Below are positions 1 through 6,682 of a stretch of 7,124 bases of DNA, piece after piece. The stretch's first letter is position 1. Each line of letters begins with the position of its first letter. The notes beneath the pieces were generated by a model. The model did not search any database, had not been told where the DNA came from, and was given only the letters and a program-made list of their open reading frames with translations. A program made the position numbers and the translations under genes. The stretch is from Actinomycetota bacterium (lineage in GTDB: Bacteria; Actinomycetota; Acidimicrobiia; Acidimicrobiales; Ilumatobacteraceae). The DNA lies in the NCBI GenBank assembly GCA_005789925.1, contig SXWG01000076.1, positions 1 through 7,124 on the forward strand. Direction: 5' to 3'.

Positions 1-1
1 C

Positions 2-481
2 CTTGCCTTCACGGTCATCGCGTACTGGGCATTCCGGAATCCTGATCTGTACAACCTTGTCAACCCACTCGACCTTGCTGTGTTCTCTATCGCATTCGCT
101 GGCGCATGTGGAGGATTTCTGTGGTGGAACGCGGCACCGGCGCGCATCTTCATGGGTGATGTGGGTGCCCTCGGATTGGGTGCGGCCCTCGGCATGCTCG
201 CAGTCACCACGAATACCCATCTTTTGCTCGTCCTCATCTGTGGTTTGAACGTGATGGAGGCAGGTTCTGTCGCCATTCAGATGACGATCTTCAAGGCGTC
301 AGGTCGAAAGAAGCGGTTCTTTCGCATGACGCCGATTCATCATCATTTCGAGTTGCTCGGATGGCCAGAGACGACAGTGATCATCCGGTTCTGGATCATC
401 TCTGGAATCTGTGTGGCGGCAGCGGTCGGATTGTTCATCGCAGATTTCACGAATCTGAGTGCCCTGGAGAGCGGCCGATGA
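2..481 (+). CDS. mraY: MraY, phospho-N-acetylmuramoyl-pentapeptide transferase (3' part, 5' end outside window)
   Basis: MraY is the integral membrane enzyme that transfers phospho-MurNAc-pentapeptide from UDP to undecaprenyl phosphate, making lipid I. The frame is open from the window edge (first full codon at base 2), so only the C-terminal 159 residues are seen, under half of the usual ~360. Visible signatures are FMGDVGALGLG (the Asp-containing cytoplasmic loop linked to Mg2+ binding in the family), then MEAGSVAIQM, GRKKRFFRM and the hallmark PIHHHFELLGW followed by RFWI. Hydrophobic stretches alternate with these loops, and the last one ends about 15 residues before the stop. The stop TGA (479-481) overlaps the murD ATG (478-480), indicating coupled translation. 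No truncation or frameshift is seen inside the visible part. The family call is secure. Confidence 0.96.
   Translation, partial: LAFTVIAYWAFRNPDLYNLVNPLDLAVFSIAFAGACGGFLWWNAAPARIFMGDVGALGLGAALGMLAVTTNTHLLLVLICGLNVMEAGSVAIQMTIFKASGRKKRFFRMTPIHHHFELLGWPETTVIIRFWIISGICVAAAVGLFIADFTNLSALESGR
466..469 (+). promoter_or_regulatory. Ribosome binding site for murD (GGAG)
   Basis: GGAG lies 8 bases before the ATG at 478, inside the last codons of mraY. It decides the murD start. The same frame is open further upstream (ATG at 361), but that would add 39 residues read from within mraY and unlike any MurD N-terminus. Confidence 0.7.
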
Positions 482-1848
482 GGACTGTCACGGTGTACGG
501 GCTCGGGGTGGCAGGGGTCGCGACAGCGCGAGCATTTGCGGCTCGTGGTCATGGTGTGCGACTCGGAGACGACGCGCTCACTGATTCGATGTCAGCACTC
601 GCCGACGAAATCGACTCACCGTTGCACTCCGCCCTCGATGCACACGGCATCGACGCGGTGTTGCGGGGTTCCGACGTCCTCGTTCCGGCACCCGGAATCG
701 CCCCGACCCATCCGGTGATCACAGAAGCACTTCGCCGTGGCGTCGCGGTTCGAAGCGAGATCGACATCGCCTACGAATGGGAGCAGGCTCGCAAGGCTGG
801 TCCACGTCCGATCATCGCTGTGACCGGCACCGACGGCAAGACAACCACGACGATGTTGGTCGGTGCGTTGTTGCGTGGCAGTGGCAAGACGTGTGCAGAG
901 GTCGGCAACACGGACGTCCCATTCATCGCTGCGTTGGAAGACGATGTCGATGCATTCGTCGTGGAGTGTTCGAGTTTTCGTCTCGCGTACACGACCGCTT
1001 TCAGGGCCGAAACTTCCATCTGGTTGAACATTGCTCCCGACCATCTTGATTGGCATGGTTCATTCGAGAACTATGCGGCGACGAAAGCTCGCATCTGGAG
1101 CCACGTACGTTCCGGCGATGTCGCAGTCGTTCCGCACGGTGACGCACTCATCGGTACCTATGCGAACAGTCACGACCATCGCGTGCGAACGTTCGGCTTC
1201 GACAGCGGTGATTACCGGACCGATGCGAGCGCACTGGTCGGTCCGTCTGGTGCTTTTGCGAACATTGCGTCGATGTGGCGTGCAATGCCGCATGACATCA
1301 CCAATTCCCTCGCCGCAAGCGCTGCAGTGATCGAGCGTGGTCTGGTCGATGTCGGCACCATCGACACGACGCTGGCCACTTTCCAGCCCGCATCACATCG
1401 CATCGAGCATGTGGGGAACTTCGCCGGCTGCAGTTGGTACGACGATTCGAAAGCGACCAGTCCGCACGCAGCACTCACGGCCGTTCGTGCTTTCGACAAA
1501 GTCGTGCTCATCGCTGGAGGCAAGAACAAGGACCTCGACCTGTCGGAATTGGCGACCGAACCACAGCGCATGCACGCGGTGGTCGCCATCGGTGTGGCAC
1601 AAGATGACATTGTTCGCGCATTCTCCGGAGTCTGTGACGTCGTGCGAGCCGACTCGATGGCGACGGCAGTCTCTGCGGCGGCAACGTTGGCCACACCCGG
1701 TGTCGCGGTGTTGTTGTCTCCGGGCTGCACCAGTTACGACTGGTACGCCAATTACAAAGAGCGCGGGGACGACTTCGTGCGTCTCGTGCGCCGCCATTTC
1801 TCGTCCTCGACAGACCAACTCATCACTTCGGGCGGAGGAAACCCATGA
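478..1848 (+). CDS. murD: MurD, UDP-N-acetylmuramoyl-L-alanine--D-glutamate ligase
   Basis: Cytoplasmic ATP-dependent Mur ligase that adds D-Glu to UDP-MurNAc-L-Ala. The protein has 456 residues, slightly longer than the E. coli enzyme (438). Domain 1: glycine-rich VYGLGVAGVATARAF near residues 6-20 and VPAPGIAPTHPVI (69-81). Domain 2: ATP P-loop GTDGKTTTT (117-125, Lys121), VECSSFRL (162-169), NIAPDHLDWHGSFENY (184-199), and YAATKARIW, whose Lys203 matches the carbamylated Lys of the family. Domain 3: ASHRIE (305-310), DDSKATSPHAAL (322-333), LIAGGKNKDLDL (344-355), and LLSPGCTSYDWY (412-423) with KERGDDF. The ATG at 478 has a GGAG site and yields a normal N-terminus. It overlaps mraY and ftsW by 4 bases each. 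The P-loop has Asp119 where Asn is usual (GTNGKTT), and DSKATS has Ser where Asn is usual; both are mild changes and the enzyme looks functional. Confidence 0.96.
   Translation: MRTVTVYGLGVAGVATARAFAARGHGVRLGDDALTDSMSALADEIDSPLHSALDAHGIDAVLRGSDVLVPAPGIAPTHPVITEALRRGVAVRSEIDIAYEWEQARKAGPRPIIAVTGTDGKTTTTMLVGALLRGSGKTCAEVGNTDVPFIAALEDDVDAFVVECSSFRLAYTTAFRAETSIWLNIAPDHLDWHGSFENYAATKARIWSHVRSGDVAVVPHGDALIGTYANSHDHRVRTFGFDSGDYRTDASALVGPSGAFANIASMWRAMPHDITNSLAASAAVIERGLVDVGTIDTTLATFQPASHRIEHVGNFAGCSWYDDSKATSPHAALTAVRAFDKVVLIAGGKNKDLDLSELATEPQRMHAVVAIGVAQDDIVRAFSGVCDVVRADSMATAVSAAATLATPGVAVLLSPGCTSYDWYANYKERGDDFVRLVRRHFSSSTDQLITSGGGNP
1834..1839 (+). promoter_or_regulatory. Ribosome binding site for ftsW (GGAGGA)
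   Basis: A strong GGAGGA lies 5 bases before the ATG at 1845, within the last codons of murD. It is the best Shine-Dalgarno site in the window and fixes the ftsW start. Confidence 0.8.
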
Positions 1849-3038
1849 CGAGCACACACCTTCCAGCACCCGCACTCAGCATCGCTGAGCGTCGTCTGCG
1901 CACGCTTCAACGCACAGGGTTGGCGCAAAAGCGCAAGATCGCAGAGAAGCCGCCGACATTGGTGTTCTACGGCATTCTCGTCGTCGTCACGATGCTCACC
2001 CTGCTTGGTCTCGTGATGGTGTTCTCGTCGTCATCTGTGACGCTCGTGAAAGATGGCGACTCGGCGTGGTATTTCTTCCAGAAACAAATGATGTGGGCGT
2101 TCTTCGGCTTGATGGCCGGAATCGGTATGTATCGCATGCCGTACTACATCTGGCGTGGCCTCGTGAAGATCTCTCTGCTCGTGGCCTTCGGTCTCAACTT
2201 GTTGACGTTCGTTCCCTTCTTCGGAGCTGAGGTCAACGGTGCGCGCGCATGGGTCGGATGGGGCATCATTCGTTTCCAGCCTTCGGAATTCTTGAAGCTT
2301 GCAATCGTCTTGTACTGCGCCGACCTGCTCGCGCGTCGTCACCGTCGCGTTGAGTTTGCACAAGAGACCTTGTTCCCGATGTTGCTGCTGCTCGGCGGGG
2401 CATCGGGTGTGTGTCTCTTCCAGAAAGACATCGGGTCTGCGACCATCTTCGGTGGAATCCTCCTCATGATGTGTTTCATCGCCGGTCTTCCGAAGCGTCA
2501 CTTGTTGTTCACCGGCGGAGTCGTCTCGTTCGGGGCGTTGGTTGTCGTTCTGGGAAGCAGCACGGCTCGCGCACGTTTCGGTGCATTTCTCGATCTTGAA
2601 GGCACGAAGGGCTATCGCGGCTACCAGGTGTACCAATCATTGCTCAGCATCGCCAATGGTGGTCCAACGGGCGTCGGCATCGGATCTGGAACCGGCAAAT
2701 GGGGATACGTGCCGCTCTCTCACAGTGACTTCATCTTCGCGATCATCGCCGAGGAATTGGGCCTCGTCGGAACGGTGCTCGTCCTGGGTGGCTTCATCGC
2801 ACTTGTGTACCTCGGCGTGCAGACCGCCCTCGGTGCCCGCGACATGTACGGCGCACTTCTTGCCGGCGGTGTGACCGCATGGTTCGGAGTGCAGGCAATC
2901 GTGAACATCGGTGGTGTCACTGGTTCGCTTCCGATGACCGGCCTCACCTTGCCGTTCATCTCATACGGTGGCTCATCACTCATGGTGTCGATGGCGGCAG
3001 CGGGTCTGCTGTTGAACGTCGCTCGCAACATGAAGTAG
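1845..3038 (+). CDS. ftsW: FtsW, septal SEDS peptidoglycan glycosyltransferase
   Basis: Polytopic membrane protein of the SEDS family that polymerises lipid II at the division septum with a partner class B PBP. It has 397 residues, close to the usual ~400. A basic cytoplasmic tail of about 35 residues precedes the first hydrophobic segment (about 39-61), and multiple hydrophobic segments follow to about residue 393. Family motifs are NGARAWVGWG (131-140), QPSEFLKLAIVLY (145-157), GYRGYQVYQSL (256-266), HSDFIFAIIAEELGLVG (293-309; Asp295 matches the catalytic Asp of the large extracellular loop), VNIGGVTGSLPMTGL (353-367) and LPFISYGGSS (369-378). FtsW rather than RodA is chosen from the position between murD and murG. 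It ends directly after the last membrane segment with no long C-terminal tail. Two loop motifs differ from the common form: QKDIGSA for QPDLGT, and VPLSHSDF for LPEAHTDF. The start overlaps murD (ATGA) behind a strong GGAGGA. Confidence 0.95.
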   Translation: MTSTHLPAPALSIAERRLRTLQRTGLAQKRKIAEKPPTLVFYGILVVVTMLTLLGLVMVFSSSSVTLVKDGDSAWYFFQKQMMWAFFGLMAGIGMYRMPYYIWRGLVKISLLVAFGLNLLTFVPFFGAEVNGARAWVGWGIIRFQPSEFLKLAIVLYCADLLARRHRRVEFAQETLFPMLLLLGGASGVCLFQKDIGSATIFGGILLMMCFIAGLPKRHLLFTGGVVSFGALVVVLGSSTARARFGAFLDLEGTKGYRGYQVYQSLLSIANGGPTGVGIGSGTGKWGYVPLSHSDFIFAIIAEELGLVGTVLVLGGFIALVYLGVQTALGARDMYGALLAGGVTAWFGVQAIVNIGGVTGSLPMTGLTLPFISYGGSSLMVSMAAAGLLLNVARNMK

Positions 3039-3040
3039 GT

Positions 3041-3075
3041 GGGGGAGAGCCATCTGCGTGACATTCATCCACTAA
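3041..3075 (+). promoter_or_regulatory. Possible leader mini-ORF with its own ribosome binding site, upstream of the murG-murC-murB gene
   Basis: Directly after the ftsW stop comes the purine-rich GGGGGAG (3041-3047). It is too far (over 30 bases) from the starts at 3080, 3086 or 3089 to serve them directly, but it lies 10 bases before a GTG at 3058. That GTG opens a five-codon frame (GTG ACA TTC ATC CAC) closed by TAA at 3073-3075. It ends 4 bases before the GTG at 3080, so a terminating ribosome could restart on the large gene. The sequence elements are seen; their use is inference. Confidence 0.35.
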
Positions 3076-3093
3076 ACAAGTGGTCATGATGTC
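3060..3093 (+). promoter_or_regulatory. Imperfect hairpin covering the candidate start codons of the murG-murC-murB gene
   Basis: Three paired blocks can be read by eye: GACAT (3060-3064) with ATGTC (3089-3093), CAT (3066-3068) with ATG (3086-3088), and CCACT (3069-3073) with AGTGG (3079-3083). The bulges are T3065 and TC (3084-3085), and the loop is AAACA. The right arm holds all three in-frame start codons (GTG 3080, ATG 3086, ATG 3089), so folding would hide them. There is no T-run after it, so it is not a standard intrinsic terminator. A regulatory role is inference. Confidence 0.4.
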
Positions 3094-6000
3094 GACCGAT
3101 TCGCGAGATTCTCGGTCGCACACCGATGTTTTTGCTGTCGTCACAGGTGGCGGCACGAGTGGTCATGTGTTGCCTGCAATCGCCGTTCTCGAGGCGCTCG
3201 AAGATTCCGGCATCGATGTCGACCGTCTGCGTTTTGTCGGTTGTCGTCGAGGTATCGATTCTCGCGTGATGTCCACGATGCCGTATGCGTCGGTCTTTCT
3301 TCCGATATCGGGCCTTCGCCGCAGTGTTTCCCTCGATGCGCTGAGAGACAATGTCGCCCTCGTATGGCGACTGTGGAATTCGACGCGCATGGCTCGCAGG
3401 TTGCTGCGCGAGTGGAATCCAAGGGTCGTCGTGTCTGTCGGTGGGTATGCCAGTGAGCCGGCGGCCCGTGCCGCCGTCTCTCTCGGTATTCCTCTCGTGT
3501 GTGTCAGCTACGACCGCACGCCAGGTCTGGCCACCCGTCGTCAGGCTCGACGAGCCGCTGGCTGTGCTGTCGCGTTTCCCGACTCGGAACTTCCACGCGC
3601 GCGCCATACCGGTGCTCCGGTTCGCCGTGAGGTTCGAACCACGGATGCGCAGTCCCGTCGTGCGAGCGCACGTCAGTCACTCGGAATACCGGGAGACCTC
3701 AAGCTAATCACAGTGATGGGCGGGTCACTCGGCTCTGCGACCTTGAACGAGATGTGTCGCACGCTTGTCGAGCAACTGCGACGAGACTCAGTAACGATCG
3801 GGCGACAACGAATCGGAGTGCTGCATCTCTGTGGCGAACGTTTCGCTGCGAACGAGATCGGAGAGGACGATGTTTCTGGGGTCTGGCGACGCACAGTCGG
3901 ATATGAGGATCGTATCGCCGAGGTGTATGCCGCATCAGATCTGTTGATCGCGCGCGCCGGGGCCAGCACAGTCGCAGAAGTCGCCGCAATTGGTGTCGCC
4001 GCGATTCTCGTGCCATGGCCAGATGCCGCCGAAAATCACCAACGTTTGAACGCGCGCTGGCTGGCAGACGAGCAGGCAGCGATCTGCCTTGATGAGGAGT
4101 CACTGTCGAGCGAGACGATCCGTGACGCAGTCATTGGGCTTCTCTCAAATGATGAATCACGGAATCTTCTTGCGCACAGGGCGCGCGCGATGGGAGAGAT
4201 CTCGAGAAGTGGTGGTTTCGTGCAATTCATCAGAGAGATCGCCGACAGCTCACCGTCGACGGACCGTCGCGCGGACGACACCATTGTCGAGCGTGTGCGC
4301 CGTGTGCACGTTGTCGGTGTCGGAGGCCCCGGCATGAGCGCAGTGGCGACTGTGCTCGCTGAAATGGGCCATATCGTCACAGGTTCTGACGTTCGTCGGA
4401 CTCCGGTGATGGAGCAGCTGGAGGCTGCGGGGGTGAAGGTGAATCTCGGCCACAGCCCAGTGCATGTCGAAGGTGTCGACACGGTCGTGTATTCGACGGC
4501 GATTCCGGCAGACAATATCGAACTCGTCGCAGCACGCACGGCTGGGGTCGAAGTCATCCACCGTGGGGACATGCTCGGTCGCATTTGTGCCAAGGCGCGC
4601 AGCATCGGTGTTGCCGGTACACACGGCAAGACCACGACCTCTGCGTTGCTTCTGCGCATTCTCGACGACGCCGGCCGTGAGCCGTCGTACGTGATTGGTG
4701 CGGAGGTGAGTGACACCGGTCGTGGTGCTCAATGGACCGGAGGCGAACTGCTCATCGTCGAAGCTGACGAAAGCGACGGGACCCACGACAAGCTTCCGTT
4801 GAGTGGAGTGATTCTCACCAACATCGATATCGATCACCTCGACCATTTCGGTTCACTCGATGGTCTTGTCGAATCGTTCGACGCGTTCCTCTCTCGCGTT
4901 CAAGGCCCCAAAGTGGTGTGCCTCGATGACGAGAATATCCGCCGCCTAGGTGCGGTCGCAGCGACAGAATCCAAACTGGTGACATACGGAACCGATGTTG
5001 CGGCAGATTTTGTCGTGTCGGACGTGAACGTCGACGATCGCGGGACGTCGTTTACGGTCACCCACCAATCGTCTACCGTCGTCGTCGCGCTTCCACTTTT
5101 TGGTCGACACAATGCGCTGAATGCGACAGGCGCAATTGCCTTGGCAACGACGCTGGGTGTGTCGCTCGATGAGGCCGCGACATCAGTGGCCAATTTCGGA
5201 GGCGTCGACCGTCGATTCGTCGAGTGTGGAACCGCATCAGGGGTGACGTTTGTCGACGATTATGCGCACGTGCCGACGGAGATTGCGGCTGTGCTCTCCG
5301 CCGCGTCCGACAGATACACCCAGAGGGGTCGTCTTGTCGCGGTGTTCCAACCCAACAGATATCAACGCGTCGCAGCGATGTCGCAGGAATTTGCCACGTG
5401 CTTCAGAGCTGCTGATGTCGTCGTGATCGCGGACATCTATGCATCCGGCACCACGCCCATTCCCGGCGTGACTGGTCGTTTGGTGGCCGACGCGGTTCGA
5501 CCCCACCATCCATCTCAGTCGGTCCACTACGTTGAATCGCGTCGCGAGTTGCCGAGTCACGTGGCTGGGTTGCTACGTTCCGGCGATGTCGTCATCAGCA
5601 TGGGTTGTGGCGACATTGAGACTTTTCCGTGTGAGACGATGGTCAGGCTCGGCATTGGTGCGCTGAAGTCGTGGTGCGACGAGCGGTCGATCAGCGCGGT
5701 ACTCGATGCTTCGGTGGGGTCTTTGACGACGTACCGAGTGGGCGGCACGGCACGCCTGCTGGTCGCACCCAGAAACATCGATGACGTGCGGGCCCTCGGG
5801 GGTCATCTTCCTGCATCGGTGCCGGTGTACGTGATGGGCAACGGAAGCAACACCCTCGTCAGTGAACGTGGGTTCGATGGAGTGGTGATACGTGTGCCCG
5901 ATGCCGCATCCGGAGGGGATGACCTTGACATCGATTACACAGTCGCGGCCGGGAGGTGTGTCGCGACGGTGGAGGCCGGAATGAAGTTGCCTGTGTTCGC

Positions 6001-6682
6001 CAGGCGGACGGTGGCGGACGGTTGGTGTGGTGCCGAGTGGATGGTCGGTGTTCCGGGGACGATGGGAGGTGCCGTCCGCATGAACGCCGGTGGTCATGGT
6101 TCTGACATGGCGGAATCGGTGGTCGAGGTCGAGGTGATTGATCTCGTGTCAGGGAGTGTCGCATGGATCCCTGCGACGGATCTCGGATTCAGGTTCCGAC
6201 ATTCGGCCCTCGATGACGTTCATTTTGTGTCCCGAGTCCGTGTCTCGCTGCGCGCATCGTCGTCAGCGTCACATTCATGTTCAGAGGAGTTGTCAGGAAT
6301 CGTGAGCTGGCGTCGTGAACATCAACCAGGAGGACAGAACGCGGGATCAGTGTTCGTCAATCCCGGTGACGGCGACCAGTCTGCGGGGGCACTCATCGAC
6401 TCACTCGGACTCCGTGGTTGGGGCCATGGTTCCGCGATCGTGTCAGAGCGGCACGCAAATTTCATCCAGTCTGAACAAGGTGGTTCGGCCGACGATGTGC
6501 TCGCCGTCATGCGTCACGTCCAGGAGATGGTTCATGCGAAGCGGGGGATTCTGCTGCGAAGTGAAATTCGCCTGCTCGGATTTTCAGACGACGACACACG
6601 TCAATTCTCGCGCCGCGACTCGTATGGGCTGGATGACGACGATGTGAACGAGGCGCGGGCAAGACTGATACGGCACCTATGA
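3080..6682 (+). CDS. Trifunctional fusion MurG-MurC-MurB
   Basis: One uninterrupted frame of 1200 residues carries three complete peptidoglycan enzymes, close to the sum of the separate E. coli proteins (about 355+491+342). MurG (about residues 16-386) adds GlcNAc to lipid I. MurC (about 404-850) is the ATP-dependent UDP-MurNAc--L-Ala ligase. MurB (about 864-1168) is the FAD enzyme that reduces UDP-GlcNAc-enolpyruvate to UDP-MurNAc. Linkers are short: a polar, charged one at about 387-403 and a helix-like one at about 851-863. Residues are numbered from GTG 3080. ATGs at 3086 and 3089 are equally good starts, since an in-frame TGA at 3059 excludes anything earlier and no strong ribosome site precedes any of them. 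No good ribosome site was found for an internal MurC start (GTG 4295 or 4304); an ATG at 5639 could in principle start a separate MurB. The stop overlaps the ftsQ-like ATG (ATGA). Several normally conserved residues differ (see domain entries). Confidence 0.93.
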   Translation: MVMMSTDSRDSRSHTDVFAVVTGGGTSGHVLPAIAVLEALEDSGIDVDRLRFVGCRRGIDSRVMSTMPYASVFLPISGLRRSVSLDALRDNVALVWRLWNSTRMARRLLREWNPRVVVSVGGYASEPAARAAVSLGIPLVCVSYDRTPGLATRRQARRAAGCAVAFPDSELPRARHTGAPVRREVRTTDAQSRRASARQSLGIPGDLKLITVMGGSLGSATLNEMCRTLVEQLRRDSVTIGRQRIGVLHLCGERFAANEIGEDDVSGVWRRTVGYEDRIAEVYAASDLLIARAGASTVAEVAAIGVAAILVPWPDAAENHQRLNARWLADEQAAICLDEESLSSETIRDAVIGLLSNDESRNLLAHRARAMGEISRSGGFVQFIREIADSSPSTDRRADDTIVERVRRVHVVGVGGPGMSAVATVLAEMGHIVTGSDVRRTPVMEQLEAAGVKVNLGHSPVHVEGVDTVVYSTAIPADNIELVAARTAGVEVIHRGDMLGRICAKARSIGVAGTHGKTTTSALLLRILDDAGREPSYVIGAEVSDTGRGAQWTGGELLIVEADESDGTHDKLPLSGVILTNIDIDHLDHFGSLDGLVESFDAFLSRVQGPKVVCLDDENIRRLGAVAATESKLVTYGTDVAADFVVSDVNVDDRGTSFTVTHQSSTVVVALPLFGRHNALNATGAIALATTLGVSLDEAATSVANFGGVDRRFVECGTASGVTFVDDYAHVPTEIAAVLSAASDRYTQRGRLVAVFQPNRYQRVAAMSQEFATCFRAADVVVIADIYASGTTPIPGVTGRLVADAVRPHHPSQSVHYVESRRELPSHVAGLLRSGDVVISMGCGDIETFPCETMVRLGIGALKSWCDERSISAVLDASVGSLTTYRVGGTARLLVAPRNIDDVRALGGHLPASVPVYVMGNGSNTLVSERGFDGVVIRVPDAASGGDDLDIDYTVAAGRCVATVEAGMKLPVFARRTVADGWCGAEWMVGVPGTMGGAVRMNAGGHGSDMAESVVEVEVIDLVSGSVAWIPATDLGFRFRHSALDDVHFVSRVRVSLRASSSASHSCSEELSGIVSWRREHQPGGQNAGSVFVNPGDGDQSAGALIDSLGLRGWGHGSAIVSERHANFIQSEQGGSADDVLAVMRHVQEMVHAKRGILLRSEIRLLGFSDDDTRQFSRRDSYGLDDDDVNEARARLIRHL
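3125..4237 (+). other. murG: MurG domain of the fusion (UDP-GlcNAc:lipid I GlcNAc transferase)
   Basis: This is a GT-B fold transferase that acts at the inner membrane face and turns lipid I into lipid II. The N-lobe has VTGGGTSGHVLPAIAV (21-36; His29 matches the conserved His of GGTGGH) and VVSVGGYASEPAARAA (117-132). The C-lobe has VMGGSLGSATLNE (212-224), LHLCGERF (248-255), DLLIARAGASTVAEV (287-301; Glu300 matches the ribose-binding Glu) and ENHQRLNARWL (318-328). The UDP-GlcNAc half therefore looks standard. In the N-lobe the usual HEQN before the PGL/AGL turn is replaced by SYDR (143-146) before TPGLATR. Family membership is clear; whether acceptor handling is altered is open. Confidence 0.93.
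4289..5632 (+). other. murC: MurC domain of the fusion (UDP-N-acetylmuramate--L-alanine ligase)
   Basis: Mur ligase that adds the first amino acid, L-Ala. Motifs in order: VHVVGVGGPGMSAVA (409-423) and TGSD (434-437), the UDP-binding fold; YSTAIP (471-476); P-loop GTHGKTTTS (513-521, Lys517); EADESDGTHDKL (561-572); TNIDIDHLDHFG (580-591); LFGRHNALNATGAIALA (673-689); FGGVDRRF (706-713); DDYAHVPTEI (726-735); VFQPNRYQR (755-763); and DIYASGTTPIPG (785-796). The order, spacing and GTHGKTTT form identify MurC rather than MurD/E/F. Two normally conserved His are replaced: the second of DDYxHHP is Val731, and that of FQPH is Asn759. Its neighbour MurB makes its substrate, so a MurC-MurB fusion makes pathway sense. 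Confidence 0.94.
5669..6583 (+). other. murB: MurB domain of the fusion (UDP-N-acetylenolpyruvoylglucosamine reductase)
   Basis: FAD- and NADPH-dependent reductase that makes UDP-MurNAc. Motifs: TTYRVGGTARLLV (883-895), YVMGNGSNTLVSERGFDGVV (917-936, the FAD pyrophosphate region), WMVGVPGTMGGAVRMNAGGH (987-1006), FRFRHSAL (1037-1044), NAGSVFVNPG (1087-1096) and RHANFIQSE (1124-1132), ending in LLRSEIRLLG (1158-1167). Ser1090 matches the proton-donor Ser and Glu1162 the C-terminal catalytic Glu of E. coli MurB (S229, E325); Arg1040 matches the Arg of the YR motif. Phe1039 stands where that motif has Tyr, and Val1093 where many homologues have Lys. About 30 polar, charged residues follow the domain before the stop. 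Confidence 0.94.

Noticed and set aside
361..477. Upstream extension of murD to an in-frame ATG at 361
   Set aside because: It lies inside mraY and the extra residues are unlike MurD. The ATG at 478 has a good ribosome site and begins the expected glycine-rich fold.
3060..3093. Hairpin after ftsW as a transcription terminator
   Set aside because: The stem is interrupted and no T-run follows. It would also cut off genes of what looks like one operon.
4237..4290. The fusion as a damaged (frameshifted) murG-murC junction
   Set aside because: MurG ends with a normal C-terminal helix and MurC begins with a complete UDP-binding motif in the same frame, joined by a short polar linker. Neither domain is truncated.
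4289..4304. Internal start giving a separate MurC
   Set aside because: GTG codons at 4295 and 4304 exist but have no Shine-Dalgarno-like sequence, and there is no stop before them, so a single polypeptide is the simpler reading.
4036..4716. Long open frame on the - strand opposite the MurG/MurC part
   Set aside because: It mirrors strong coding sequence on the + strand, its product shows no recognisable motif, and such antisense frames are expected in GC-rich genes with biased third positions. The same holds for the - strand frames at 2031-2636, 1212-1730 and 3065-3607.
5639..5641. Internal ATG that could start a separate MurB
   Set aside because: It is well placed between the domains, but no clear ribosome site precedes it and the upstream frame reads through. 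It is kept only as an alternative.
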